Origin: Cristatella mucedo
Taxonomy: Eukaryota; Bryozoa; Phylactolaemata; Cristatellidae
Direction: 5' to 3'
NCBI GenBank assembly: GCA_009760855.2
Contig: WPIO01000008.1
Span: 9,599,001-9,663,000, forward strand
DNA: 64,000 nt
Each line of letters starts with the position of its first letter. Within the stretch, counting starts at the first letter, position 1. The position numbers and the translations under genes were made by a program. Of the stretch, positions 48,931 through 61,334 are shown one piece after another. The notes under the pieces were generated by a model. It worked only from the letters and a program-made list of their open reading frames with translations. It was not told the DNA's origin and did not search any database.

Positions 48931-51130
48931 TTGACCATACATTATATGGATTCCAAAGACAAGTGTTAAGTTGGGGCCCGGAGTTGCCGCAGGCCTGATA
49001 GCCAATTAGGTAGAGAGACTCTCAAAAGTGCTTGAGATGGAACCCGCTGAGTGGTGCTAGGAATACTAAACAAACGGGTAATTAGCTCGCAGCTCCCTCC
49101 AAGCGAGAGGGGTATCAGCTCCCATCCCTATCCATGTCAACTCCCGGATGCTTTTTATCGTTCATGCATAATTCACGGATCTTCGCAGCAGCAATAAAAT
49201 ATGGGAATGCATTTTAACTGCGATAACGCAGCAATAAAAGGTATGCATGATCAGATCTTATATGCAGGTTACTAGCTGCCGGCACATCTAACATAACTGC
49301 CGTCGTAGTGACTCCAGCCTGAAGCAACAAGCGTTTAGGTGTCCATAGGCACGTAATTTCTCCCACACTACGTTAAACTAAATAGATCAGATTAAACAGG
49401 TCTTAGCTGTAACTTTTTTGTATGCAAGGTTTGCAAGAGCTTCGGTTTTCTTAAGAGAGTTCGGCTACAGACAAGAAACTCATATCGCAGGGTGTCGAGA
49501 GGCGATAATGTCCTTAGACTCAGATCATGTCCCTCCACCTTTTGAAAAGGTTTTTGTTTGGTCAATAATTAAGTAAGCAAATCTAGACAGAGAAAACTTG
49601 AAAGACTTTCGCACATTCTTCTTTTTACTCGTCAATCAAATACATCAATATGTGGTTAGGACCGCGTCCTGCACCGTAATGGTGCTGCCTCCTGATAACG
49701 TTTCCCCGCCCCAAGACCGACCTCCAGATGTAGCTGGCGGAATTCTTCACAGCTAGCTTTCTGTCTAGCAAGTCATGGACCGCAGTTGCATGCCTGCGCC
49801 TAAATGAATGCGAGGCTATAGTACTTCCGAGGCCAGTGACTGCCGCCTCAGCCGGCTCAGAGCTCGGCTTATTGCTAAGCGACGTGACGTATTGCCTGTT
49901 AGAGATCGCGAGCGCTCTCACGTGACTCACAATATCCTTGATGCAGCTGCGCTCCAAGAACAGGATAAGAACAGCTGAAGAGTGTACGAAAGCGACGATC
50001 GATTCGAGAGTGATGCTTCGAGCGACGATTTGAGAGCGAGGCTCCCAACTACTGCTCGACGAAAGCTGCCTACACGCTGGGAGCAATACTTTAGGCTACT
50101 ACAAAAAATCAAGTCTCTTTTTTGATACAATATAAATATAATGCTCATCATCGAGTAGCACTCTCCCGCACGCCGTACTTTCTTTGAACAAGACTGACGC
50201 ACAAATGGTAAACCATGCTTGCATTAGTTATTCGAGGCGTAGGACCGAGTTCAAAAGCAAGTAATTCTCGAAAAATAGCCCCAAGTTATCTGAAATTTTT
50301 GACCGCGTAGCGCTGGGAATGGTCGGAAATTTGTAGAATGATTCCTTTCCTTAATGCGGAGGCTGAGCATGTAGCTTAAGTTGATTTTATGCGGCGAAAG
50401 AAGCATCTTTAAAGGAAACAGTACCACCAAACGATAATCTTATTTGAGCATAGATTGCTAGTATGCAATGGAAATTTGCAACTGTACGAGACTAATTGGG
50501 GCTGCTTGAGAAATTTGCATTATTTCTTTCAACATGAGATCATAACTTTCTAGTAAACATTCAAAATCTTGCAGTGGATACAACGAATGAGGGCATAGAT
50601 GTTATTTATGGATTTATTTTAATATATTCTTAATTTGCAGGCATTACTAGGCGTTTGTACTTCATTTCGAGCGACACTTGTGTCAAATTGCACTGGCTGA
50701 AGTTAAAAATTATTCCAGAAAGCGCACGCATTCTACATTAGGTTGTACTCACCTATAATCGATCACTAGTTTGTAGAGTCGTAAGAGCTAAGCTATAAAA
50801 ACTTACTCTTCACTTACAGACATGTGTCTACCAAGCTTGCCAACAATATCTGAGGATTGATGATGCTTCGTAAACCATACAGAAAGCTAGCTCAGTGAAA
50901 TTGTAGTCTGTAATCGTAACAGTTTGTCACTGTTTAACCTAACGCTTGTCTTCCCAATGAATCGATTGAAAAGATAAACAGCCATCGTTGAGAACCCCCA
51001 GGTATAGAGCGCTTTACTGGGACTGTGCATCCACGATAAGTTCCATTACTTATTCGCCCAAAAATCCGAAAGATTAATGGGTGCGTCAAGATGGCAGTGG
51101 CTGGCCGCATCCGGTTTGACCTATTGGGTA
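48931..51130. other. Unassigned DNA
   Basis: The only long frame (49625-50086, minus, 153 codons) has no recognisable domain or splice context and is within what chance allows in a window this size. Confidence 0.5.
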
Positions 51131-52506
51131 CTACTACTAATAATAATAACAATAATTCACTTGATAAAGCGCCCTCAGAGAACGTAATCTCTTTCTAGGC
51201 GCTTTAAATTTGCTGCAAAGGGAAATGCAATTGAATGGTAAGTAAAATCATGCTTGAAAAACAAATAGAATGAATAACATGGTTAGGGGTGACATGCACA
51301 GGGTCAGCATGCAAATCTTGTTAGTGGCAGCATGCACAGTGTCAGCACACATAAGCACACGAAGAACGAGTCACAGGGACCCACTAAATGCTGTCCTAAA
51401 TAGGTGTGTTTTTAAGTTCCTTTTAAATGTGGTCAGGTCAGGGGATGTTCTGATGCAGGTCGGGAGGGAGTTCCAGGCTTTGGGAGCATATGAACTAAAT
51501 GCACGGTCTCCAAAGGATTTAAGGTTTGTACGAGGTATTTCTAGACTGTTGGATTCCGAAAAGCGGGTAGTACGATGCTTGGCCTGATGGGGTAGTATAT
51601 CTGACAGATAGGCTGGGGCCATAGAATGAAGGGACCTAAAAGTGAGCGACAAAACCTTGAAGTCAATCCGTTGCTTGACTGGTAGCCAGTGCAGGTCGAC
51701 GAGAAGTGGAGTAATGTGGCAACTGCGACGCTCACGGCAGACAAGTCTAGCTGCCGAGTTTTGCACCAGCTGCTATCACCTGATCGGACATGCTGGTAGG
51801 CCAGTAAGCAGTGAATTGCAGAAGTCGAGACGGGATGTCACGAATGCATGGACCAACTTAGATGTGGTATCTTTATCTAAACAAGCCCGAATTTTAGCAA
51901 TGTTATGAAGCTGAAAATAGGCAGATTTGACTGTGGAGCTGATATGGTCGTCTAACGAAAGTTCGCTTTGGAATATGACACCTATATATCGAGCTGATTT
52001 GACAGGAGATATGCTGGCAGAGCCAATTTTGAGAGTCAGCCTGTTCAATCTCTGGATCACACTGGGTTTGCCCATAACTAGTAAGTTAGTTTTATCATCG
52101 TTACGTTTTAGAAAATTTGCTGCCACCCATGTGCGGATGTCATCAATGCATGCAGCTAGTGAGTTTAGAGAATTTGAGGTGCTCGAAGGCTGGGAGGGAT
52201 CAAAGCAAAGGTACAACTGAGTGTCATCCGCATATAAGTGAAAGCCTAGATTGTGCTTGGCAATCACATCAGCAAGAGGCAGAGTATAAACCGTGAAAAG
52301 AACCGGACCTAGCACTGAGCCCTGAGGTACTCCATATTTCAGAGGTACTTCAGATGATCTTTGTCCATTCACGTCAATACTCCGGAGTCTCCCACTGAGA
52401 TAGGACCTGAACCACTGCTGAGCAGTGCCAGTGATGCCCAGGCGAGATGAGAGGCGCTCTAGAAGAACTTTGTGATCGATGGTATCAAAAGCTGCCGAAA
52501 GAAGCT
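51131..52506 (-). mobile_element. LINE family B, best preserved RT region to 3' end (B3)
   Basis: Minus strand. Starting at 52506 it reads SAAFDTIDHKVLLERL, then a frame 52372-51776 with GVPQGSVLGPVLFTVYTLPL and the catalytic YADDTQLYL box. A stop follows PACPIR, and the next frame 51766-51371 continues through QNSAARLVCRERR to APKAWNSLPTCIRTSPDLTT. The 3' UTR ends in a stem, agcgcctagaaagagat and ctctgagggcgcttt, then an ATT/TTATTATTATTAG tail ending near 51131. One stop in the RT body and a missing 5' end make it inactive, but it serves as the reference for all other B copies. Confidence 0.93.
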
Positions 52507-52645
52507 AGAAGATGCTCGCCTCAACCAAGGTCAAGGCAAATGTATTTCATAACCAAGGTAATGGGTTCCAGCCCTGTGGCACGTGCGAAGCGCTTAAATA
52601 GAGATTCAGTTCTCTTAGGGCACTTTACAAATGATTAATGCTTAC
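52507..52645 (+). mobile_element. Orphan LINE family B 3' terminus
   Basis: The piece gcgcttaaatagagattcag, ttctcttagggcactttaca followed by AAATGATT matches the terminal stem of family B on the plus strand. It abuts the 5' border of B3, which runs the other way, so two insertions meet here. Confidence 0.55.
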
Positions 52646-54374
52646 GTCACTGTGCGAGCCGTAAAATAGACCGCCTACTATAGGGATATGTCACGTGGCG
52701 GTAGTTCCATGTTGATTTGTCAAAACTCTCTTACATCGCCACCGACGTTTTCCGTGCGCCTTTCTGGCTGTAGGCACTGCACACGTTAGACAGTCGTTGG
52801 CCTACTGTGGAGGAGCATTCGCAGGAATGACACTAAACGACGACGCCCTCGTCGACACTATGAAGCAATGGGAAATGCGACGACGCAGAGAAGCGCTCCA
52901 CCGAAACTACCATTCTCCAGACTTCCCATCCGCACACCCTGCTGGAATTTCCCATTTTCCGGCTTGCATGCATGTGAGCGTCCTTTTCTGAAACTCTACC
53001 ACGTGGCCACGTTGATGAACAGGAGGACGTTTTGCAGGCGAGTTCTTTCCCAGCGAATCCAAGCTTTGGCACCATTCGTTTTATGTATGGCTGCCAGCAG
53101 GCTTTGTCTCTCACAACAAAAAAAGACTAAGTGAGAGGCATAGGCAAGTCATAATAACAAGCGACGAGCATAATGCAGAAAGCGATGGGGTGGCAAGACA
53201 GCATGTGCAGCAGTCGCGAGAGGGATTTAAGGTGTAGGTGCGCGGAAAATCTGGAGTTCATCAGTCCTTTCACACATAAGCGGTTCGTTGAAAACTGGTT
53301 CCTAGCATGGCAAAGCTGTTCCCGGAACGTCTAGGTTAAGAGCAGCTAATATGCCTGTGAATATCGTTAGAAATTCTGGTTTCGGTTAAAGGCATTGTGC
53401 CCACGGTAGAGAGTTCAGCAAATTAGCCAGCGGTGGTAAACAAAAAGAACTTCAAACCGCGAACTCTAAATCATAAGCAGTGCACCGAAGGGCCCAAAAT
53501 ACTGCATCCTGAATCATGATTTCTAACTTTAAATACCAAACCCTAAGCAAAAAAGATACCTCAAAATAAACCGTCAGTTGCGTTTTAAGCCACTACCGGC
53601 CGACGCTGCCGACAAATTCTCACCTCCCGATACCAAGCACTATTACCGTTTGTTGTCCGTTGCAGAATTCTCTTCTGAAAACCGAATGTACTACGAAAAT
53701 CGCTAACAAAACCGATACAACTGCAACAGATTTAATGCTTGTCTGTTTGTTTTCTGGCAGCAGTGAGTAAAAAACTACGTGCCTACGGACACCTAAAAGC
53801 ATATCGCTTCTGGCTGTGTGCCACTCATGCGGCATCGTTTGATGCACCGGCGGCTAGTAACCTGCATATTAGGTTACGATCGTGCGTTCTTTCTATCGCT
53901 TCGTCATCGTAATTAAAATGCATTCCTAGATGTTATGTCCGTTGCTAGGATCCGTGAATTAGGCTTTACCAAAAGAAAAGCGCCCCGGAGCAGACGCGAA
54001 GCCGGAGCTCGGAGCGGCGAGCTGAAAAAACGCTCGTGCGGAAGCAGCTGCGAGTAAATTATCCGATTGGTTTGGTATTCCCAGCATTGCCTCGAACTAC
54101 TCAGCGCGTTGCTGTGAATCTCTTGAACTTAGCGGTCATCAGACCTGCTATAACTCAGGCGTCTAACTTATTACTTTTCTTTGGAATCCTCGCTCGATGT
54201 GCAATAAAAGACATGTGAATAAGTGGCCTTATTTCTGATAAAGGCCTCAATCTGCTCGCTTTGACTTGAACTTGGCTAAAATGGGTAAGCTGCCCGACGA
54301 TTGAACACGTAACCCCGACAGCCTTATCCTTTTATCACAGCTATAAATCAATCAAAACTGGCAGTTGAATGTCA
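52646..54374. other. Unassigned DNA
   Basis: No feature recognised; a few CCCTAAA-like words near 53465-53555 are too degenerate to call. Confidence 0.5.
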
Positions 54375-55347
54375 TGTAATTTATGTCCATCTGTAACTCA
54401 ACAAAGCCATTAAGACTATTTAGGTGTTATGCAGGAGAGTTTTTCAGTCAGGCAAACTCACAGCCTCAGCAGCTTTCGCTACGCATTTGGTAGTCAACAG
54501 ACTTCGTCTAATGCTACTAAGAGAAAGTGGGAAGCATAGCAGAATCAGGAGAGCAGTCTATGTAGTAAGAAGCAGGAAAGTAGCAGCTCAGAACCACTGA
54601 AAAAGATGAGCTATAGTATGCAGCAAGAGAGTAGTTGTCGTTGCGTAGGAATTGCGGAAGCGAGTTCCACAGTCTATGACCTGCAGAGCTAAAGCTTCTG
54701 TGGCCAACGGTCTTTAAGCAGAGAAATGGAACAGTTAATTTATTTTCCATGCAGGACCTGAAGGCACGATGAGGCTGAAACTGGTGCAGCAGTTCAGCTA
54801 GGTACGAAGAAGCCAAGCCATGGCGGGCCTTGTGGGTCAGCATAAGAACTTTGCTCTGTATCCGTTGATCAACCGGGATCCATCCTAGCTCTTTTAGCAG
54901 AGGGGACACGTGCTCAAACCTCTGGGACTTGAAGACTACCCTTGCAGCAATATGCGTAGTCAGCTGCAGTTGCCTAGTAGCTTTCTTTGGTAGCCCAGCC
55001 AAATGGGAATTAAAATAATCAACCCGAGACAGAACTAAGGAGCTAGTTAAATATTTTGCAAGCCGCTGCGGAAGACAGCTCTTAATCTTAGAAAGGGATC
55101 GGACGTGGTGGCTAGCTGTAGAAGCAGTCTTCTGAATGAAGCTTTTAAAATTGAGGCAACTGTCGAAAATGACACCTAAACATCGAGCACGTGGTGACGG
55201 TCGCACAACAGCATCAACTATTTGAAGAGCGAAGCCTTGTTTGTCCAGCCACACTCTTAGGGCGTCCTATGAGCTGCAGTTTGGTTTTATCGTCATTTAG
55301 TTTCTAGAAGTCTCCTGAAATCCAGGATTGAATGTCGGCAAGGCAAG
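54375..55347 (-). mobile_element. LINE family A, 3' part with longest surviving frame (copy A2)
   Basis: On the minus strand an open frame of 245 codons (55254-54517) carries the end of a reverse-transcriptase domain and its C-terminal extension: LVLSRVDYFNSHLAGLPKKA, then LLKELGWIPVDQRIQSKVLM, then LWNSLPQFLRNDNYS. The same frame continues upstream to about 55345 with DIQSWISGDF, a stop codon, and KLNDDKTKL, which is the classic RT block before the C-terminal part. The catalytic YxDD region is missing, so the copy is 5'-truncated and dead. Its 5' border abuts LINE-B copy B4 in opposite orientation. Confidence 0.88.
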
Positions 55348-56786
55348 CAGTGTATTTGCTATTACCACACGCTCGAAATTTAATTTCAAGTATTTGCAGT
55401 ACCATCGAAGCAGCCTTTCGAATCTATTATCTTGACTTGCCCGACAACAAGCTATCGATGGTGGCAGTATTCTCTCTCCCACCAGGTACCAATTCATTTA
55501 TCTCAGACGTCTCTGATCTAATTTTGATTCTGTGTGCAAAGGATTAATCTTTCCACAGTATGGGTTATTTTGACCTATAATTTGATAACTATTCTGACTT
55601 TTTCAATATCGAGTTTCATGCACTGATTGACTTATTGTTTCTTGTGGCTCTTGCGCAGGGTTCTACTCACATTAGGGGTCACACCCGATCGAATTTTCTC
55701 ATACAACCAAGCTTCATCATCACCAATCACTAGTAAATTCTGCTTATCTGACCCCATGCAGATCTCATTCAGTCTACAAGGTATGCCCTCCATCCCCTCA
55801 TCTAAAATCACCTGCGAATCGGGAAACCTCAAGACCCTTGAAATTGATAATGTTCTTACGAGAATATTTACCTTGTTTCTACTGCTCGACCACTCTTCCG
55901 GCGTGTAATAATTGGTACATTGCTAGAACGCGACACTAGCTGACAGTCGCGATGATTTTGCACTTCTGAGACAACTGTGGGCCCTCGTCCGGACGGCCAT
56001 TGCTTTACGGTAGATATAAAAACAGATAAGCCTGCTATGCCCAACCTTGAAAAAACATACACAAGATCAGGACTGACTGTGTATTGACACTAAAACAAGA
56101 ACTACTGTGTAGATCCTGCCAATCGAGCTAGGCCAAGTCTAGCCTCTATAAAAAAGAAGTGGAATCACAGATGCACATCCAAAAATGCTGATGTTGACGA
56201 TCAATCATCTCATTAACAGCTCCCAGGTCAGCTTGCTATCTAGCGATCTCTATCTAGCCGATCGCGTCTACAGCCTCTTCGTCAAAAAGATAGACAAGAG
56301 AGGGAATCCATACCTAAGATGGCAGTATTCCCACTGCAATCATGTTCCTCAATTCCATACAGCACCTCAATGTCTGCATGCAATGAGGTCACTAGTGACC
56401 TCGTCATGTAGTTCATATCTCAATCAAGGAAGACAACTATTGCCACAGCACACCACTTCTCACCGACCTGCACTGGCTACCAGTCAAGCAACAGATCGAC
56501 TTCAAGGTTTTGTCGCTCACTTTTAGGTCACTTCATACTTTGGCTCCAGCCTATCTCTCAGATCTACTCCCCCGCCAGGCCAAGCATCGTACCACCCCCT
56601 TTTTTGATTGAATCGTTTACCTATACCTCGCCCAAACCTCAAATCCTGTGGAGACCTTGTCTCTAGTTCGTTTACCCCCAGAGACTAGAACTCACTACGA
56701 CTTGCATCACGACATCCCCTGACTTGACCACATTTTTATAAAAAAAAAACTCAACACGCATCTATTTGTCACAGCATTTAGCGAGT
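55348..56786 (+). mobile_element. LINE family B copy spanning endonuclease, linker and C-terminal region (B4)
   Basis: Reads EAAFRIYYLDLPDNKLSMVA near 55404-55463 and PPGTNSFISDVSDL. Then LALAQG/THIRGHT near 55650-55680 and CLSDPMQISFSLQGMPSIPS near 55740-55800, the end of the endonuclease domain. The linker near 56270-56310 reads YSLFVKKIDKRG. The RT core is missing, and the C-terminal region resumes at about 56450 with LHWLPVKQQIDFKVLSLTF and ends near 56785. It is truncated there by an unrelated LINE fragment. Dead. Confidence 0.75.
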
Positions 56787-56788
56787 CC

Positions 56789-57245
56789 ATGTTATTGGCC
56801 ACTGGGCTCTCCTGCCAGTTGGCAGAATGCACCTCCCCGCTAGCTGAGAGTCAGGCTCTCAAGCCAGATTTGGTCATCGAGAACGACACCGACGCGGTCA
56901 TAGTCGACCTGACGGTGTCGTTTGACGGGAGCAAGGATGCCCTGATGGTGGCGGCCGAGAAAAGAGGCTGACAAGTCGGAGGCCGTAGCCTGATCTTTCA
57001 GGACCGATGGCTACCGGTTGGCCGTGGCTCAGTCCTTCGCGGTCGGCGCCCTGGGTAGCTGGTAGCCAGATAATGAAGCTCGCCTGGCGGGCTTCGGCAT
57101 TGCGCACAAAGAACAGACCGCATTGCGGCGGCTGTTCTTCTCAGACGCCATTTCGCGGTTGGAAGATGTGAGGTCCCTGTTCCTGAACCTATTTTCATCG
57201 GTGGCCCCCCCCCCCCCAGCAGCCCTGGCAGAGCAGGGCTCCTCC
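56789..57245 (+). pseudogene. C-terminal fragment of a non-LTR element with restriction-like endonuclease (R2/R4-type)
   Basis: Reads ALKPDLVIENDTDAVIVDLT then VSFDGSKDALMVAAEK, the KPDLV...VDLTV pattern of the PD-(D/E)XK endonuclease carried by R2/R4/NeSL-type retrotransposons. After a frame change it continues TDGYRLAVAQSFAVGALGSW, an in-frame TAG at 57063-57065 where relatives usually have a second W, then PDNEARLAGFGI and LRRLFFSDAI to about 57195. A run of 13 C follows at 57205-57217. The frameshift and stop make it a pseudogene. It is a different LINE lineage from families A and B. Confidence 0.72.
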
Positions 57246-57449
57246 GGCTAAATTGCCATCAGTTGTTCTAATATTTTATTGTAATTTTTATATTTAATCA
57301 TGTTACGAGATGTATTTACCCATATATAACCATTAAGCTATCATTCTCCGTGCTACGGACATTGTGGCCATAGCAGCATCTGTATAGTAATTTATCGATA
57401 TGCGTCCTAGTGTTAGGCCTTACTCGGATATCTAAACTTTAGTGAGGGG

Positions 57450-57880
57450 CGGCTTCATCTGAACTGCTGTATCAGTTTCAGCCTGTTCGCGCCCTCAGAA
57501 ACTGTGTGGACAATAGATTACCTGTCCCGTTCATCCGCTTAAAGACCGTTGGCGACAGAAGCTTTAGCTCTGCAGGTCCAAGACTGTGGAACTCGCTTCC
57601 ACAATTCTTACGCAACGACAACTACTCTCCTGCTGCCGACTATGGCACATCCTTTTCAGGGTTCGTGAGCTGCTACTTCTATGCTACTCACTGCCTCGAC
57701 TGCTCTCCTGACTCTGCTTTGCTTCCCACTTTCTCTTTGTTGCGTGAGACGAAGTCTGTTGGCTACCGAATGCCGACCGAAAGCCGCTTAGGCTGTGAGT
57801 GCGCTATACAAAACTCTCCTGCGTAACGCCCACATGTTCTTTATGACTTTGTGGAGTTACAGACCGAGATGCATTACATT
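57450..57880 (+). mobile_element. LINE family A, 3' fragment (copy A3)
   Basis: An open stretch 57506-57826 encodes LKTVGDRSFSSAGPRLWNSL followed by PQFLRNDNYSPAADY, colinear with A2 and A1. The 3' region after the stop (cacatgttctttatgacttt) also matches A1. Part of the composite LINE block at 54.4-57.9 kb. Confidence 0.85.
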
Positions 57881-58556
57881 ATAGCAGCCTTACGCAAAGC
57901 CCTCCAACCGTTGGCCCTTGCCCGGGATGTAGTAACCTAGCCTGCGTAATAAACTGCGGCGCGAGTTTGGTGTAAGACCTTGGCCTCTTCCTTTGATGAT
58001 CGCGGTGTTTTTTTTTTAGCTCTTTGCCCGCTGATTCCGTTGATAACTGACGTGCTGTGATGTTTTTACACAGGGTTTTACAGCATAAATACATCTTTGA
58101 TCGCGGTGAACCGCCAGTCCAGAGTCGTCGTTTTCCGGACTAGCCAGTCTGGAGCCGGCGGTTGCCGACTTGGAGCAAACTCGTGAGTCTCCGCCGCTGC
58201 CCCGCTGCCGCAGCGGTCGCTCGCGGGCGCGTGCGCCGTTTACTCGCTCGTGGCGCCCCTCTATCGAGGTCTCATTTCTTAGCACAGACGCGTGCGCTGA
58301 GTGGTCGTGCGGGGCTCGCCGTTTCTCGATCAGACCCGCTAGCTCTGCCTGGGCTGGTGTGGTGGCAATGAGTCTGCAGTGCTGCCGCCGCGCCACCGTG
58401 CTCCCTCCCTCCCCCCACCCGATCGAGCGGAAGCCCGGCTCCTAGCACCTCGGTCGTACGAGGCCGAAGCCCGACCGATGTTGACCGGCGAGCGCTCGCC
58501 GCCGCCGCGTGCCTCCATCTTTCGCCGCAGCCAGACCGCCGCCGCGAGGGCATGCA

Positions 58557-58615
58557 ATAGTAATAATGATGACACGTTTGACGTAGCGCCCTCAGAGAAT
58601 CCTAGCTCGGACGCA
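58557..58615 (-). mobile_element. Possible orphan LINE family B 3' terminus
   Basis: taataatgatgacacgtttg followed by acgtagcgccctcagagaat matches the reverse-oriented tail and outer stem of family B (ttgataaagcgccctcagag in B3). Only the last 50-60 bases are present, inside otherwise GC-rich DNA. Confidence 0.45.
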
Positions 58616-58797
58616 GCTAAAGAGCACGTAGTACGCCGACAATGCGCTCTGCCGAAAGCAGCGAACCCTATCGGACGCGAGCGGTGAAAATCGAGGCGAT
58701 TAGAAAGAGCCCAGTTTCGTGATCTGGGCGCTAAGGATGGGCTACGCCGAAACTGCGGGCCCCAGAAGCTTCGTTGCCTCGACCTCCGCGGGGACGA

Positions 58798-58912
<115 letters not shown>

Positions 58913-59734
58913 TCCCTCTGTCTCCTCCTCCTTCTCTTGTCCGGTGACTAGCGCTGGCGGGCGCTTGAGCTATTTGGCACGTGCGACGCTAGGCGTTTGA
59001 TCGCGGAGGCATCGTCGGACGGCAGCCGCGTAAGGCAGTGGTGACAGGTGGAATGCCTGTCTCTACTGCCTTAAAGCATTTTGTAACTCGCATCCCCCTC
59101 ATCCAGTCACCCGGACAGTGACGGAATCAGTAGCCGCCTACTTTTGTCTTCGCCACCCAAACACGACAAACCGCACGAAAAAGTCATTCGAAGTTTGGAG
59201 TGACATAGCAAATGACCTCAGCAAATGGCTGCTGCAGCTGCTGAGAAATGTCTGCTGAGGCGCTCTAATCAAGCGATTAGCAGCAGCGGATGCTCCTAAG
59301 GCCCCTTGTAACCGGGTCCTTCGTAACTCGCCAATCGCGTGTGCACGCGAGCGATTGGTGACCGTGCCCTAGGGGCCGTGCGCTCGTTAGACGCGCTACC
59401 GGCATTGCGGTGCCGTTTCCAGTGTTGTCGTGTTGCGACGCTCCGCGACTGTTAGCTACGAGCTTTACAGCCGAGCCTTAATTACGAGCTGATAGCTTAG
59501 CCGCTGGATTATAATTGAGAGACGTTAATGAGATGGCCACTACAGATTGAGGCTTTCGAGCAGCGCGATAAGGGAATGACGAGATCATTGTGCGAATTAC
59601 TTGGCCATTATATGAAACATGAGCCTGACCGTAGTCACTAGCTAGCTTGGCGGCGTCACGGTCTGCCGGTCGGTCAGTCCTGAAGCTTACAGTGAGCTAC
59701 TGAAAGCCGGTCGTCAAGTCTGCTGCAAGTCGCT

Positions 59735-59773
59735 TGTCATAGTAGCCTGTCATAGTAGCCTGTCATAGTAGCC
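59735..59773. repeat. 13-bp tandem repeat, three exact units
   Basis: tgtcatagtagcc occurs three times in direct succession. Confidence 0.95.
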
Positions 59774-60206
59774 ACAACATACAGTGCATTGTTTGTCTTT
59801 TTCTAATACGACGTTGGTGCTGAAACTGCATGCAGGATGTTAAGCGTTACTGCTATTACTTTTGAGGTGTTTTGTCATTGTTGCGACGCTACTGTGGGAG
59901 CATTGTGAGCTTCAGCTCTTGAGCATTGCATGCGTAGTGCCACTATCCAAACTGGTTAAGGTCACGCGGTCATAGCCATGCGGTCTGCGGTGCTGCAGGG
60001 CACTTTTTTGCGACCGCATTCCAAGCGAATGCACGCTACCGCTGAAAGAAAATCCGCGTTTCTTTCGAGGGCGATCGCTGAAGGAACAGCGAAATCGCAG
60101 TACTTTATTGCTTGCATCGCATCGAATGCTCCGTGCATCAAGGCGAAGTGCGAGCTGTAGGCATAGCAACTCACGTGCTCCAAGCTTGCTTGCTAAAGAT
60201 TAACGG

Positions 60207-60372
60207 CTATCTGATAAATGAGCCTCATTTTTATGGCGACAAAAGAGCCGTAGCGGCTATTACCACTGCTTGCAGTGAGCAATATACGATCGCCCACTGC
60301 AGAACTCAAACCCAAAACCTGGGTCGTGAAGAGCGAGCGAGCGAGCGCCATATCTTCGGATAGCTAGGACCT
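60207..60372 (-). mobile_element. tRNA-derived SINE, copy s5
   Basis: gagcctcatttttatggcga, ccactgcttgcagtgagcaa and a reversed degenerate B box (gaactcaaaccc) follow the family body. The A-box end is replaced by a gagcgagcgagcgagcg run. Located 1 kb upstream of the SLC5 start codon. Confidence 0.7.
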
Positions 60373-60779
60373 CTTAGGGCAGAATCGAGAACGTATGTAA
60401 AAAGCTCACTCACTGTTTGTCTTCCGAGCATAGCACGCAGCGCGTTTGCAAAACCTTACAGAAGGTTTTCGGACATCTGTCACGTTGAGCTTCAGTTATT
60501 AGCTACTATTTTTATTATCGTTACATAATGGTTATATTATGGTTATTTTTATTGTAGTTTATTTTAGATATTAGTTATTGAGAGGTTGTATGTTAATTCC
60601 ATGCATTTGTTCTGGGTGCTTCGGTGTAATGTTTCACAGATGAATGCTTACTACTCCTCACGTGTTATTAGTTGAAACGATTCTCCACGTTGGGCCCCAA
60701 TTCTGCTCCCTTTTTCGGTACCCCGAAAGCCCCGGTCATCAGATTACTGCCATTTTATTTTACACGCGGCTTAAATATT

Positions 60780-61334
60780 TCGAGTGGCCACGTGCACACC
60801 GCCATTCTCACTCGAATGGCTGCTCGCACGCTCGTACTTTTTTTCGTGCGGCGTCCGTCGCACGGGGGTCAGTCAAAAAGTGCTCTCGAAATAGTCGCGC
60901 TTCGCCTCGCCTCCGCCGCGCGACTCACTGTATCGCTCGCTCATGCACAGAGTCGGCGACTGGACACGCTTGCCCATAGCGCTCACGCTTTCGCCTGCAG
61001 AGGGCGATCCACGCGCGCACGCTCGCTCCCGCACCCGTGCGCTCAGATCGCTCGCCGCCATTCAACGCCTCCATTGTTCTCGGGCGTCCGGTCCGCTCCG
61101 GTTTGTCGCCGCTGTGGCGCTCGGTCGGACGCACGCCGCAGCAGCTGCTGCCGCAGCTGCTGCGGCAGCTGGAGCACTCGCGCCGCGCACTGGCTGTCCC
61201 GCCCTCGTCGAGCGAGTGTCAGCTGGAAGGAGCGCTCGACGCAGAGCGCGGCGACTCGCGCGCGCTCTCTCTCTCTCCCTCTCGCACCGGCAGACCTGAT
61301 AGCGAAGGATACTATTGCCGACCCGTAAGGAAAG
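60780..61334 (+). promoter_or_regulatory. GC/CpG-rich 5' flank of the SLC5 gene, probable promoter and 5' UTR
   Basis: The sequence directly upstream of the transporter ATG is dense in CG dinucleotides and contains a pyrimidine run near 61265-61285 (ctctctctctccctctcgc). No TATA box or clear transcription start can be named. Long open frames cross it on both strands, but their products are Arg/Ala/Ser-rich with no recognisable domain, as expected of GC-rich non-coding DNA. Role is inferred from position only. Confidence 0.4.

Noticed and set aside
49625-50086. Minus-strand frame of 153 codons
   Set aside because: No recognisable domain, no splice context, and a few frames of this length are expected by chance in 64 kb read six ways.
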